Below are positions 50,605-59,884 of a stretch of 64,000 nt of DNA, piece after piece. The notes beneath the pieces are model-generated. The model worked only from the letters and a program-made list of their open reading frames with translations. It did no database searches and was not told where the DNA came from. The position numbers and the translations under genes are program-made. Positions within the stretch are counted from its first letter, which is position 1; every line of letters begins with the position of its first letter. Source of the stretch: Fibrivirga algicola (GTDB lineage Bacteria > Bacteroidota > Bacteroidia > Cytophagales > Spirosomataceae); NCBI RefSeq assembly GCF_011742925.1, contig NZ_WAEL01000007.1, positions 124,001-188,000 on the forward strand. Reading direction: 5' to 3'.

Positions 50605-52995
50605 TTATTTAACGGCTCCCAGCACCGAAATGGTTTGCTGCGTGGTGCTAAAACGCCCGTCGGGTGTAAGGGCATGTACAACAATCAGATAGCGCCCTTC
50701 CTGATCGGAGGTGAAAAAGTTGAGGCTGGTTTTTCCCTGTGCACTGGTCATGACCGCCGGATTCCAGTACAGCAGGTTCCGGAAATCGGGGAGGCGTCTG
50801 GCAGTTTGTTCAGGCGTAGCGTAGCTGGGGGCGTAAAACTCCCGCCGACTTTGCAGCCCGTCGTACTCCAGCACCACTGCCCGTGGATCGAGCTGGAAGC
50901 CGGCCAGATCTCCCTTGTAAGTCTTGAAGCTGACGATTCCTTCCTGCTTTGAATTGCCCAGCATGTAGCGCCGCGTTACCACGTCGAGCGATTTTATTTT
51001 CAGTGGGCTGAAGGCCATCAACCGGTCAGTATCGTAGATGGGAACTCCATCGAGCAGCATCAACGGGTCTTCCTCGAATATCATCCGGTAGGGCAGGTTG
51101 CTCACCCGTAACTCAAAATGACCATTTCTTCGCCGGACATACACGCCGGGTACGTATTCGCTCAGGACCTCTTCCAGCACCGTAAACCGCGTGTACGTGT
51201 CGAGCAGGTACCGTTCGTCAGGGGTGCCATAGTAGGTCGTGCTGTCGGTGGAGGCTAGGCGGGTCGGGTTGAGGTAGGCATTGTAGTAACTGTTCTGAAC
51301 CTGCATGGCCAGACTACGGGCCTGCACCGATTCGGCCACGGTAGTAGCCAGAGTCAGCGGCGGTAACTGAATGGCTGCGCCCGTTTCTGTATACGGATTC
51401 AGGAATTCGACCCGGTGCAGGCTGTCACCGCCGGCGGTTTGCAGAACAAGGTCGCTGGTACCCACATAATTGGCTAACTCGAAGCGGATCATTCCGTTGG
51501 CGTCGCTTTCGGCACTATAGAGCCGGATGGCTTTACCGGGGATGGCCAGGTACGTGAGTATACCACCCGCTACAGCTCCCGTTTTGACATCAGTGACCCG
51601 ACCAAGTACTACGTGACCACGGTGTTCAGGTGCCTGATACTTGTTGGGCGCTTTGGGGTTCAGCACATCATCCCAGTTGAATCGCCGCCAACCGTGAGTC
51701 AGCAGCAGATTGTCGAGCGCGGCGTCGGCTTCGGGCCCGGTCTGGCGCAGGTAAAATTCCGGCGACTCGATGGTGCCGCGCAGGTCGGAGGTGAGCCACA
51801 GATAATCGGGCAGCGACAGGCTTTCAGCAGCCTGGAGGGAATCGATCTTATACACCGACACCGAAGCGTCGGCCACCAGCGCCGAACCCTCAACGCTATT
51901 GGCTGTCAGATCGAGCTGCACCCTGTCGCGGGTGGCGTACTGGGTTTTATTGGGAGTCAGTTGCAGCGACAGGGTAGCCTTCGGGCGTTTCCCGTACAGC
52001 CGTTCGCAAACGGCTTGTCCAGCCGCATCGAAAATGGTCAGGTGCGAAATACCGTCACCCAGACTGCTTTTAGGCACGATAAACTGGGTCTTGTTGTCGG
52101 CAAGGCGCTGCCCGTCAGCCACTTTTACAACCTGCCGGGTGTGGCCAATCAGGTAGACGGTCGTGGCGCCGGGCTTGTTGGTCTGCACGGTGACGCGCAG
52201 GGTACCGTCGCCCGCGTCAGTAGTCAGCATGGTATAACCGACTTCATCAACGGCTGGTAATGGCCGCGAACTGGTCCGTCCTTTCGCGTCGGTCAGCACC
52301 ACGCGGTACCGGGCGTTGCGGGTGGGTGTAAACGTGAACGTACCCATACCAAACCTGAGCGATCTGAACCGGACGAGTGTGTCGTTGGCGGATCCGAGCA
52401 ACGCACCCCGGCAGTCGACGCCCCGGCCACTTGTCCGGTCCACCACCTTGAAGGCCACCTTAGCGGGCAATCCATCGACCAGGTGGCCACCCTCGGGGAA
52501 GAACTGAGCATCGTACGTCAGCGAGTCGACGGGCTGGGGCAGGCCAAGCCGCCGAAACGGATTCACGATCGTAACCGCCTTCTCGAACAGGAAATCAGGG
52601 CTGGTCGTTTTCATCCACTGCGTGTAAGCCCGCAGAGCGTAGTTGCCCGACAGCAGGCTGGTTGGTAGCAGAATAGAGCCCATGCCCCGGCTACTATCAA
52701 GGGCCACTTTTGTTTGCACCACGGCTTTCTGGTCTTTGTCGAGCAATTCCAGGTACGCCACCTTGCTCACATCGAGTGGCCGGTGCTGGGTGCCGTCGAC
52801 GCAGAAGAGTCGAAACCACAGCCGCTCACCCGACACATAAAAGGACCGGTCTGTGTGCACGAATAATTTTTCCTGGAGTGACCGGGTCTGGTGCAGATCG
52901 AACCGCTTTTGCAGTTGCGCCAGCACGGGCTGTTGTGCCCTGGCCCACTGGGCAGTAAGCAGGAGTAGCCAACTCCATCGCATGGCGTGTTTCAT
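50605..52995 (-). CDS. MG2-like / TonB plug-like exported protein
   Basis: About 796 aa from the ATG at 52995 (52983 possible), with signal peptide MRWSWLLLLTAQWARAQ. The N-terminal part resembles macroglobulin-type beta domains (KLFVHTDRSFYVSGERLWFRLF); the middle has a carboxypeptidase-regulatory-like segment (LGRVTDVKTGAVAGGILTYL). The C-terminal part holds a TonB-plug-like segment (RMIFEEDPLMLLDGVPIYD and SLDVVTRRYMLGN). Such proteins accompany TonB-dependent receptors in Bacteroidota; the role is unknown. Its start is 2 nt from the DUF4249 stop. Confidence 0.75.
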   Translation of the reverse strand: MKHAMRWSWLLLLTAQWARAQQPVLAQLQKRFDLHQTRSLQEKLFVHTDRSFYVSGERLWFRLFCVDGTQHRPLDVSKVAYLELLDKDQKAVVQTKVALDSSRGMGSILLPTSLLSGNYALRAYTQWMKTTSPDFLFEKAVTIVNPFRRLGLPQPVDSLTYDAQFFPEGGHLVDGLPAKVAFKVVDRTSGRGVDCRGALLGSANDTLVRFRSLRFGMGTFTFTPTRNARYRVVLTDAKGRTSSRPLPAVDEVGYTMLTTDAGDGTLRVTVQTNKPGATTVYLIGHTRQVVKVADGQRLADNKTQFIVPKSSLGDGISHLTIFDAAGQAVCERLYGKRPKATLSLQLTPNKTQYATRDRVQLDLTANSVEGSALVADASVSVYKIDSLQAAESLSLPDYLWLTSDLRGTIESPEFYLRQTGPEADAALDNLLLTHGWRRFNWDDVLNPKAPNKYQAPEHRGHVVLGRVTDVKTGAVAGGILTYLAIPGKAIRLYSAESDANGMIRFELANYVGTSDLVLQTAGGDSLHRVEFLNPYTETGAAIQLPPLTLATTVAESVQARSLAMQVQNSYYNAYLNPTRLASTDSTTYYGTPDERYLLDTYTRFTVLEEVLSEYVPGVYVRRRNGHFELRVSNLPYRMIFEEDPLMLLDGVPIYDTDRLMAFSPLKIKSLDVVTRRYMLGNSKQEGIVSFKTYKGDLAGFQLDPRAVVLEYDGLQSRREFYAPSYATPEQTARRLPDFRNLLYWNPAVMTSAQGKTSLNFFTSDQEGRYLIVVHALTPDGRFSTTQQTISVLGAVK

Positions 52996-52997
52996 AG

Positions 52998-54155
52998 TTA
53001 CCGGGGCCAAAACGAGGGTCTGGTGGTGGTGCCTACGTCCCGGCAATCGGCGCAGTGCGTGCTGGTAGCCAGGTACATAGACGTTTGGGGGATCTGTTCA
53101 ATGGCAACGTACCCACCACCTGGCCCCAGCGAGGCACTGAGTGGTTGCGGGGGCGCGCCGGGCGTTGGAAGCGTATCGAGCTTGCAGTCGGCGTAACCGG
53201 TGCGAAGCAGGCTGAAGGACAGTTGAAGAGGCCGCTCGATAAACACGCGGACCTGCTCGGTGGTGTAGCCATCGACAAAGCCCAGTACCGGCTCGGCCGG
53301 GTTGGTCAAACTATGGATGTTACCACCCACCTCCGACGGTAAGGGATCGAACAGCCCGCCTGCCTGCTCGGTTATTTTTTGCAGGTTCTCCCAATACGCA
53401 TACGCCTCCTGCGATTGGGCGTACTGTTTCACCAGCAAACTGTATTTGATCCAGAGTTTGGGCGAACTGCCGGGAATGAATAAAAGCGGAGCCAGCCTGA
53501 GCACATCCTGCGTTAGCCGGGCCGACGTACCCAGCAAAATAGCCGTCGACTGTTGGGTGCGCCAGCAGTTGTTGACCGGCGGACTGGTGCGGTTAACAAC
53601 ACGTCCGTTTACGAAATCGAACGGCGACGAGTAGGGCGTTCGGATCTCGTAGGTGTCTTCGTATTCCCAGCGGTAGTAGCGGGTTTTGTTGGTCGCATCG
53701 TGGGTGTTTACGTACACCTGAAGTCCGTCGTTTTTCACCGCCGACGAAATACTGTCGATCCTAGGCGTTTGCTTGATCGTGATCGGATCAGACAGGTATT
53801 CACTGCCTCCCGCCGTTTTTATACGTACCCGGTAGACCTTACCGATGGGCAGCGTAGCCGAAGAGAGGGTATACGTACCCGCCGTGCTTTCAACAAACGA
53901 ATAGGACTCGCCCGTGCTTCCCTCAACCCGAATGGTTGCTTTGGTTTCGGCCAGTGGGGCCGTCGTGGTAGCCAGCTTTTGGGTGCGCGACAGTTTGATG
54001 GTGCTGCTTGCAGCGCCACCGTTTAAAAAGCCATCGACAACCAGGTACCGGTTCGGGGCCTCGATCTCGGGTGGCCGGTATGGATCAACGCAACTGCCGG
54101 CCAGCAGAGCCATCGCTCCGAAAAAGAGTCGTTGCTTATGTGTAAAAGTGCCCAT
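52998..54155 (-). CDS. DUF4249 lipoprotein
   Basis: 385 aa: signal and lipobox (GAMALLAGSCVDPYRPP), then the family opening NRYLVVDGFLNGG with TIKLSRTQKL, and NTHDATNKTRYYRWEYEDTYEI in the middle. DUF4249 lipoproteins are encoded next to TonB-dependent receptors in Bacteroidota and are thought to be their surface partners, like SusD for SusC. Two late cysteines (DCKLDT, HCADC) could pair. It follows the receptor by 4 nt. Confidence 0.85.
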   Translation of the reverse strand: MGTFTHKQRLFFGAMALLAGSCVDPYRPPEIEAPNRYLVVDGFLNGGAASSTIKLSRTQKLATTTAPLAETKATIRVEGSTGESYSFVESTAGTYTLSSATLPIGKVYRVRIKTAGGSEYLSDPITIKQTPRIDSISSAVKNDGLQVYVNTHDATNKTRYYRWEYEDTYEIRTPYSSPFDFVNGRVVNRTSPPVNNCWRTQQSTAILLGTSARLTQDVLRLAPLLFIPGSSPKLWIKYSLLVKQYAQSQEAYAYWENLQKITEQAGGLFDPLPSEVGGNIHSLTNPAEPVLGFVDGYTTEQVRVFIERPLQLSFSLLRTGYADCKLDTLPTPGAPPQPLSASLGPGGGYVAIEQIPQTSMYLATSTHCADCRDVGTTTRPSFWPR

Positions 54156-54159
54156 AGCG

Positions 54160-56928
54160 TTAGAATCTGAAATTATAGGTCAGGGTTGGAATGGGTTGCC
54201 CAAAAATGGATAACTGGTAACCCCGAATGGCGCTGTTGGCCGTGTTGAAGTAAACAGAATAGGGGTTGCGGCGGCCCGTCAGGTTATACAGACCTACTGT
54301 CCAGGAGCTATGGGCCAGCTTTCTGATCTTATGATTTCCTTCGATATTCAGGGAGAGGTCGGTGCGGAAATAATCGGGGATGCGGTACTGATTGCGCTCC
54401 GAGTAATAGATTCGTTCGGCCCCACCCAGCACATATTTGGCGAGTGGCAGCGTGATGGGCCGTCCGGTGCTGTAGGTCATGTTGAACGAGATGCTGAACC
54501 GTCTATTGACCTTGTAGTTGCCAATCAGCGTTATGTCGTGCGGTTTGTCGTAGCTGCTGGGGTAGTAATTATTTTCATTCACCACCTCCGACGGGAAGCT
54601 GCTGGTGGTGCGCAGAAGCGAGCGGGCGTAGGTGTAGCTCACCCAGCCATTGAGCTTGCCGGTCAGTTTCTTTACCATCAGTTCAACCCCATAGGCCACA
54701 CCTTCCGCCTGCACAACGTCAGTTTCGAGGTGGTGGTTGAGCAGGAGGGACGCCCCACTTTTGTAATCGAGCTGGTTGGTCAGGGTGCGGTAGTAGCCCT
54801 CTGCCGAAAGTTCGATGGTGTTGGCCCGCAAATTTTTGTAAAGCCCCAGCGAATACTGATCACCGATCTGCGGCTGAATGTATGAATCGCTCAGTTTGTA
54901 GATATCGAGTGGTGACACAGCTACCGTATTCGAAAGCATATTGAGGTACTGCCGCATGCGGTTATAGCTCGCTTTTACCGAGAAATCGTCGGTCACCGAG
55001 TAGCGCAGCCCGATGCGGTATTCCGGTCCCTGGTATGTTTTTACCACCTTACCTGCCCCGTACGACACCGTATCGCGGATGGTGGCCAGGGTGCGCGAGA
55101 AGCCGGGGGCGTAACCATACACCTGGCTGGGACCGAGGTTCATGAAATGCGAATACCGCAGCCCGATGTTGAGCGACAGGCGGGAGTTGATATCGAACCG
55201 GTCGCCGATGTAGACCGCCGTTTCCAGTCCCTTCTCGGCTGGTACCACATCGGCCCCCACGAGCGAGGCTGCGCCATTGGGTTGCAGATTGCCGGGCTGC
55301 AGCGAGTACAGCGTTGTGCTCACGCCGAAATCGACGGTGTGCTGGGCGTTGGGGTAATAATTGACATCTATCTTGGCGGTGCTCTGCTGAATGCCGAAAC
55401 CGAACTTGAAGGCTTCGGTGGGGTTGTCGTCGCTCGAGACGTTGTACTTGTAGCCGCTGTACGTACCGGTCACTACACTGTACAGCTTGCTACCGAAGAC
55501 GTGCTTCCATTTCAACGCGGCCACCTGGTTCTGATAGGCGTATAGGCTGTCGCTGTTCAGTTTGAACTGGTCGCTGCTGGTGTAGGCTGTCAGGTAGAAT
55601 GAATTCTTGTCGCTCGCTTCGTGCGTCAGGTGGAGGTTTACATCGTAGAACGAAGCCTTACTGTTCTGATAGGCGGCGCTTGTCAGTTGCCGCAACAACC
55701 AGTCGGAGTAGGTGGAACGGACCCCGAATAAAAACGACGTTTTCTCAGAGAACAGGGGACCTTCCAGTGTTAGCCGGCCCGTCAGCGGCCCAATGCCGCC
55801 TGAACCGACGAGTTTTTTCTTGTTGCCGTCACGGGTGCTCACATCCAACACTGATGACAACCGCCCCCCGAACCGGGCCGGGATCGCGCTTTTGTATAAG
55901 TCGACCGATTTGATGATGTCGGGGTTGAAGGCGGAGAAAAAACCGAACAGATGCGACGGGTTGTAGATCACGGCGTCGTTGAACAGGATCAGGTTTTGCC
56001 CCGCTGAGCCACCACGTACGTTAAAGCCCACCGTCCCTTCGCCCACCGATTTTACGCCGGGGAGTGTCAGTACCACGCGGATCAGATCGGCTTCACCCAG
56101 CACTGTAGGTACCTGTTTAATCGTGCGGATGTCGAGCCGTTCGGCGCCCATTTGCAGGCCCGCCACGTTGATGTCTTTCTTGGCCCCCACAATCAGTTCG
56201 CGCAGCGGTACCACCTCTTCATCCATATCAATGTCGAGTTTTCCGTCGCCGTACAGCATGATCTGCCGCTTGGTATCTTTCATGCCGATGCTCCTGATCT
56301 GCAATTCATGACGGCCTTTTGGCAACGAAATGGAGTAAACACCGTACTGGTCGGTGAGTACGCCGATGCGCGGTTTTTCGATCAAGACGTACACACCAAT
56401 GGCGGGCTCACCCGTTGTGGTGCTCCGAATCCGGCCCGCGAGGGTGGCGTTGCCCGTTCGACTGCTGCCGCCTCTTGACCCAATTTCGTTCAGTTTAGTT
56501 TCAAGCGACAGACGCGTCTGTTCGCGCGCAGCTCCGTAGTCGACACTGGCCGAATCGTCGGAGGCTCCGCCCGGTCCCCGGTCGAAAAAGCCGATGGGCA
56601 GACTGGTGCGAATGGCCTGGTTGGTGGTGATGAACACCCGATTCCGCCCGTCGATGGCAAACTGGTGCGGCGTACCTTCAAATACGCGGGTCAACACAAC
56701 GGACAGCGGTTTGTCGGTAACTGATAGCTGTATACGCAGGCTATCTACATCGCGGGCCTGGAAGTAAAACCGGTAGGGCGACCGGGCCTCGATTGCCTCG
56801 GCAAATTGTTTGAACGACAGGTTATTGAACTGACCTGATATAGGCGTTGGAGGTACGGTCTGGCTGTAACCGCAGGAAACGATACAGCTACAGAAGACCG
56901 CGAAAAACAGACGATACAGGTACGTCAT
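54160..56928 (-). CDS. TonB-dependent outer-membrane receptor with STN and carboxypeptidase-like domains
   Basis: A 922-aa receptor. Signal peptide to about residue 23; STN domain ~30-105 (FNNLSFKQFAEAIEARSPYRFYF); a carboxypeptidase D regulatory-like domain ~165-245 (LAGRIRSTTTGEPAIGVYVLIEK); plug ~255-380 (VGFNVRGGSAGQNLILFNDAVIYNPSHLFGF); then a 22-strand-type barrel ending KPIPTLTYNFRF-like, with final Phe. It imports an unknown ligand. An STN domain often signals to a FecR/sigma pair, but none is adjacent. Start overlaps the upstream gene's stop (ATGA). Confidence 0.92.
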   Translation of the reverse strand: MTYLYRLFFAVFCSCIVSCGYSQTVPPTPISGQFNNLSFKQFAEAIEARSPYRFYFQARDVDSLRIQLSVTDKPLSVVLTRVFEGTPHQFAIDGRNRVFITTNQAIRTSLPIGFFDRGPGGASDDSASVDYGAAREQTRLSLETKLNEIGSRGGSSRTGNATLAGRIRSTTTGEPAIGVYVLIEKPRIGVLTDQYGVYSISLPKGRHELQIRSIGMKDTKRQIMLYGDGKLDIDMDEEVVPLRELIVGAKKDINVAGLQMGAERLDIRTIKQVPTVLGEADLIRVVLTLPGVKSVGEGTVGFNVRGGSAGQNLILFNDAVIYNPSHLFGFFSAFNPDIIKSVDLYKSAIPARFGGRLSSVLDVSTRDGNKKKLVGSGGIGPLTGRLTLEGPLFSEKTSFLFGVRSTYSDWLLRQLTSAAYQNSKASFYDVNLHLTHEASDKNSFYLTAYTSSDQFKLNSDSLYAYQNQVAALKWKHVFGSKLYSVVTGTYSGYKYNVSSDDNPTEAFKFGFGIQQSTAKIDVNYYPNAQHTVDFGVSTTLYSLQPGNLQPNGAASLVGADVVPAEKGLETAVYIGDRFDINSRLSLNIGLRYSHFMNLGPSQVYGYAPGFSRTLATIRDTVSYGAGKVVKTYQGPEYRIGLRYSVTDDFSVKASYNRMRQYLNMLSNTVAVSPLDIYKLSDSYIQPQIGDQYSLGLYKNLRANTIELSAEGYYRTLTNQLDYKSGASLLLNHHLETDVVQAEGVAYGVELMVKKLTGKLNGWVSYTYARSLLRTTSSFPSEVVNENNYYPSSYDKPHDITLIGNYKVNRRFSISFNMTYSTGRPITLPLAKYVLGGAERIYYSERNQYRIPDYFRTDLSLNIEGNHKIRKLAHSSWTVGLYNLTGRRNPYSVYFNTANSAIRGYQLSIFGQPIPTLTYNFRF

Positions 56929-57665
56929 AGCGAGTTGGTAAGGGCGTCATACTGTTGAACAAGCGTGGCGAAAGCGGCTTCCGGCGAAGGCCTGAAACTA
57001 AGGCGCTGTTTCCGGGCAAAGGCCGCCAATTCTTTGCGGTGATCTGCCAATGCCGACAGCAGCGCCCGCCTGTTTTTGACCTGGATATAGGTTCCGTTCC
57101 GGCGCACGTAGTACTTGGTTTTAGCGTCGAACTGGCCGTACATCCCGCTACTTGACAGCGACGATACCGTCGTTTGGGTATTCAGGATCTGCTTTGTGCG
57201 CCGAACCAGCAATCGGGTGGGGCCGTCGTAGATCAGGTCGTAGAAGCCGCCCGGAATGCCCTGCCCCGTGCTGTCGAGCCGGATAAACGTGTGGTTGTTT
57301 ACCGAAAAATGCTGTATCCGGTCGCTGTGCAGGGCCATGCGGTACCCACTTGGGTGAACTACCACGACCTTATCTTTTACGATATCATAGAGCAGCGGTA
57401 CAGCGAACAGGCCGGTTTCGTAGGCAATCCGCCCCGGCATCAGGCTATCGGCTAGGTAAAAGGCGTGCCCCTCCATCCGTCGGTCATAGCCAATGTATTC
57501 AGGCCCATTATAGAGGTGTTCGAGATCGTTGCTGAGTACTTCATACCGCGCAATGGCGTATCGTGCTGCCGCTTTACTCAGCGTTGTATCAGTGGCAACC
57601 GATTGACCAGAAGCGGTAAGTGCTGCGGAGCCCAACCAACTAAGAATGAATGCGAGGCGTATCAT
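56925..57665 (-). CDS. Exported protein of unknown function, first gene of the TonB operon
   Basis: 246 aa from the ATG at 57665; signal peptide LAFILSWLGSAALTASGQ. The mature part is alpha/beta with KVVVVHPSGYRMALHSDRIQHFSVNNHTFIRL, a strand-rich stretch, and a basic helical C-terminus (ALLSALADHRKELAAFARKQR). It is not recognised. Being translationally coupled to the receptor (4-nt overlap) suggests it assists the transport system. Confidence 0.7.
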   Translation of the reverse strand: MIRLAFILSWLGSAALTASGQSVATDTTLSKAAARYAIARYEVLSNDLEHLYNGPEYIGYDRRMEGHAFYLADSLMPGRIAYETGLFAVPLLYDIVKDKVVVVHPSGYRMALHSDRIQHFSVNNHTFIRLDSTGQGIPGGFYDLIYDGPTRLLVRRTKQILNTQTTVSSLSSSGMYGQFDAKTKYYVRRNGTYIQVKNRRALLSALADHRKELAAFARKQRLSFRPSPEAAFATLVQQYDALTNSL

Positions 57666-57784
57666 GTGTCTGGAAAAGCTGCAATCTACTACGCTGTTCA
57701 AACAAAAAAAGCGCAGAAGGATGAGCTGTTTACAGACTGGTTGGGCGGCAAGGAATCAAGTAGCTATCATGTATAATAAATAAG

Positions 57785-57814
57785 CTATATAATTGAACTA
57801 TTCATTGAATATAG
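57785..57814. promoter_or_regulatory. Imperfect palindrome in the divergent TonB operon / XRE region
   Basis: A 30-nt element bounded by CTATAT (57785-57790) and ATATAG (57809-57814) with weaker internal symmetry. It lies in the 242-nt gap between the TonB operon and the divergent XRE regulator, and could be an operator. Confidence 0.3.
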
Positions 57815-57907
57815 TCCGGTTTTCACGTGACAAATCACAACGGTGCATACGGAGAGAATGAAAAAAAAACGTTCTTTACTAAAAATTTTATCAAAACCGA
57901 TCCGTCC

Positions 57908-59107
57908 ATGACGCTCGTCAGCAACAACATCAAATACCTACGAAAGTTGAACGGCTTAACGCAGGAGCAGTTTTCGCAGCGCATCGGCATAAAGCGGTCG
58001 TTGCTGGGAGCGTATGAAGAAGCCCGGGCCAACCCCAATTGGAACACGCTCATCACCATTGCTAAACTGTTCAATACGTCGGTCGATCAGCTATTGAAGC
58101 AGGACTTGCGCAAGATCCGCGAAACACCGGACCTGAGCCTGCCCATTGGCCAGCATAGCCACGCCAGCCGGTCGGTATCGCCGCCACCTATTTTCAGCGG
58201 GGCTGATGACGACGAGGATGACTTTATCTCGTCGCCCCCCAAAATCAACGATCCGCAGTTGCCGCCCCCTGAGCGGGAGTTCATTGGTGCCGAGCCGCAG
58301 CCGCTGGTCAATGTCCTTGAAAAATATTACAAAGCCCCGTCCGAACGCGCCACATCAGAGCGTAACGCCGCTGACCGGGGGCCAATAGGAGCACCGTGGC
58401 CAAACCCGGTAGAACGGAGCGAGGTTGACCGGTCGGTGCCGCAGTCGGGTCAGTTGTACGAAGAAATCCGGGCGCGATCGGGGCAGCCTGTTCAAACGCC
58501 GCCATTCACGGTCAGTCGGGCTGCCGAGGGGTTCAGCAGCGGGGCCGAGCCATTGCCTGCGTTCAACAATCATTTCGAGAAAGCCCCATCTCCTGCCGCG
58601 CCTCTGCCCGACCCGATTCAGATCAATGATAATTCGGCCCAAACGATTCACTATGTGCATCAAGCGCAATTCGGGGATTACCAGCATCGGTTTCAGCAGC
58701 CCGATTACCTGAGCCGGCTGCCAACGATGCGGCTACCTATGCTCCCCGTGGGGCAGCACCGCGCCTTCGAGGCCGACAACGACTTTACGTTTCCCGGTGC
58801 CTGGCTGATCGGGCAGTTTGTGCGCAACTGGTTCGAGATCACCGATGGCCAGTTCTACGTGCTGCTGGTGCAGCACCAGGGCATTCTGGCTCGCCGTGTT
58901 TTTAGCAAAGTAAAAGACAAAGGCACGCTGCTGCTCACCGCCGATAAACCGAACGTACCCAACCGGGAAGTGGCCCTGAAAGACGTACTGGAAGTGTGGG
59001 ATGTGAAAGCGTTTGTCAGCCAGCAACTTCCTCCACCGGCCCCTAGCTACGACCGTATCCGCCAACTGGCCGATGAGTTGCGCTATGAAGTAGAACGGTT
59101 GAAATAA
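57908..59107 (+). CDS. XRE-family regulator with C-terminal S24/LexA-like domain and long proline-rich linker
   Basis: 399 aa from the ATG at 57908. Residues ~1-65 are a Cro/C1-type helix-turn-helix (SNNIKYLRKLNGLTQEQFSQRIG, RSLLGAYEEARANPNW). The last ~125 residues resemble the S24/LexA beta domain (LPVGQHRAF, then FPGAWLIGQFVRNWFEI), without a visible self-cleavage Ser/Lys pair. Between them lies a ~200-residue Pro/Ser/Glu-rich, probably disordered linker. It is divergent from the TonB operon and could regulate it. Confidence 0.85.
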   Translation: MTLVSNNIKYLRKLNGLTQEQFSQRIGIKRSLLGAYEEARANPNWNTLITIAKLFNTSVDQLLKQDLRKIRETPDLSLPIGQHSHASRSVSPPPIFSGADDDEDDFISSPPKINDPQLPPPEREFIGAEPQPLVNVLEKYYKAPSERATSERNAADRGPIGAPWPNPVERSEVDRSVPQSGQLYEEIRARSGQPVQTPPFTVSRAAEGFSSGAEPLPAFNNHFEKAPSPAAPLPDPIQINDNSAQTIHYVHQAQFGDYQHRFQQPDYLSRLPTMRLPMLPVGQHRAFEADNDFTFPGAWLIGQFVRNWFEITDGQFYVLLVQHQGILARRVFSKVKDKGTLLLTADKPNVPNREVALKDVLEVWDVKAFVSQQLPPPAPSYDRIRQLADELRYEVERLK

Positions 59108-59164
59108 ATCAGGCTACGCAGAATCTAACAGCGCTCGGTGAGACAGGTACGTTGCCGGGCACTG

Positions 59165-59779
59165 TTAGTTTTCGTACTGCATATACGAGGCTGTTTCATG
59201 GGCTACTTCCTCACCCAATAGTTTTCCGACCACGTAAAGCGACATATCGATTCCTGCGGAAATGCCCGCCGAGGTGATGATTTTGCCGTTATCGACCCAG
59301 CGTCGTTCTGGTTGCATGCTAACCGCTGGAAACAGATCGGCCATGGATCGGATGGCTGATTTATGGGTCGTCGCCGACAAGCCGTCGAGGAGGCCGGCGC
59401 CCGCCAGAATCATAGAGCCGGTACAGACCGAAAGCACCAGTTCCGCCTTATCGGCATGGCGACGTACCCAGTTCAGCACGGCGGGGTTATGCATTTCACG
59501 CCGCGCTCCGGCCGGAGTACCGTCAGAGAGGTAGCTGCCTCCGCCGGGGACCAGCAGGATATCTGGCTTCGGATGATCGTTCAGCAAATACGTGGGATTA
59601 ATGCTGAGCCCGTTTCGGGCGTACACCGGGCCGCGTTCGGCTACGGTAAATACCTGGAATGGTGGTTCCGAGAAACGGGTCTGGCCCGATTGGCGACCCG
59701 CCACACCGAAAACTTCAAATGGGCCGGCAAAATCCAGCACTTCTATTTCATTAAACAGCAGAATAGCTACCTGACGCAC
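59165..59779 (-). CDS. DJ-1/PfpI-family protein
   Basis: A 204-aa protein starting with GTG. The nucleophile elbow is LSVCTGSMILAGAGLL with catalytic Cys; VPGGGSYLSDG and the early Glu region EIEVLDFAGPFEVF complete the family pattern. The closest type is the isonitrile-hydratase/ThiJ-like subgroup rather than protease-like PfpI. Substrate unknown. It stands alone, convergent with the XRE gene. Confidence 0.87.
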   Translation of the reverse strand: MRQVAILLFNEIEVLDFAGPFEVFGVAGRQSGQTRFSEPPFQVFTVAERGPVYARNGLSINPTYLLNDHPKPDILLVPGGGSYLSDGTPAGARREMHNPAVLNWVRRHADKAELVLSVCTGSMILAGAGLLDGLSATTHKSAIRSMADLFPAVSMQPERRWVDNGKIITSAGISAGIDMSLYVVGKLLGEEVAHETASYMQYEN

Positions 59780-59884
59780 GGTGTGTTTATTTAGCGATGA
59801 ACGAGTAGTGGCAAGTGTTCCCCTCTTAGCGGTTGCTCCGCCAGGTGGTGCATAGGTACGTTAATTCGTGACGAAACTCGTCAA

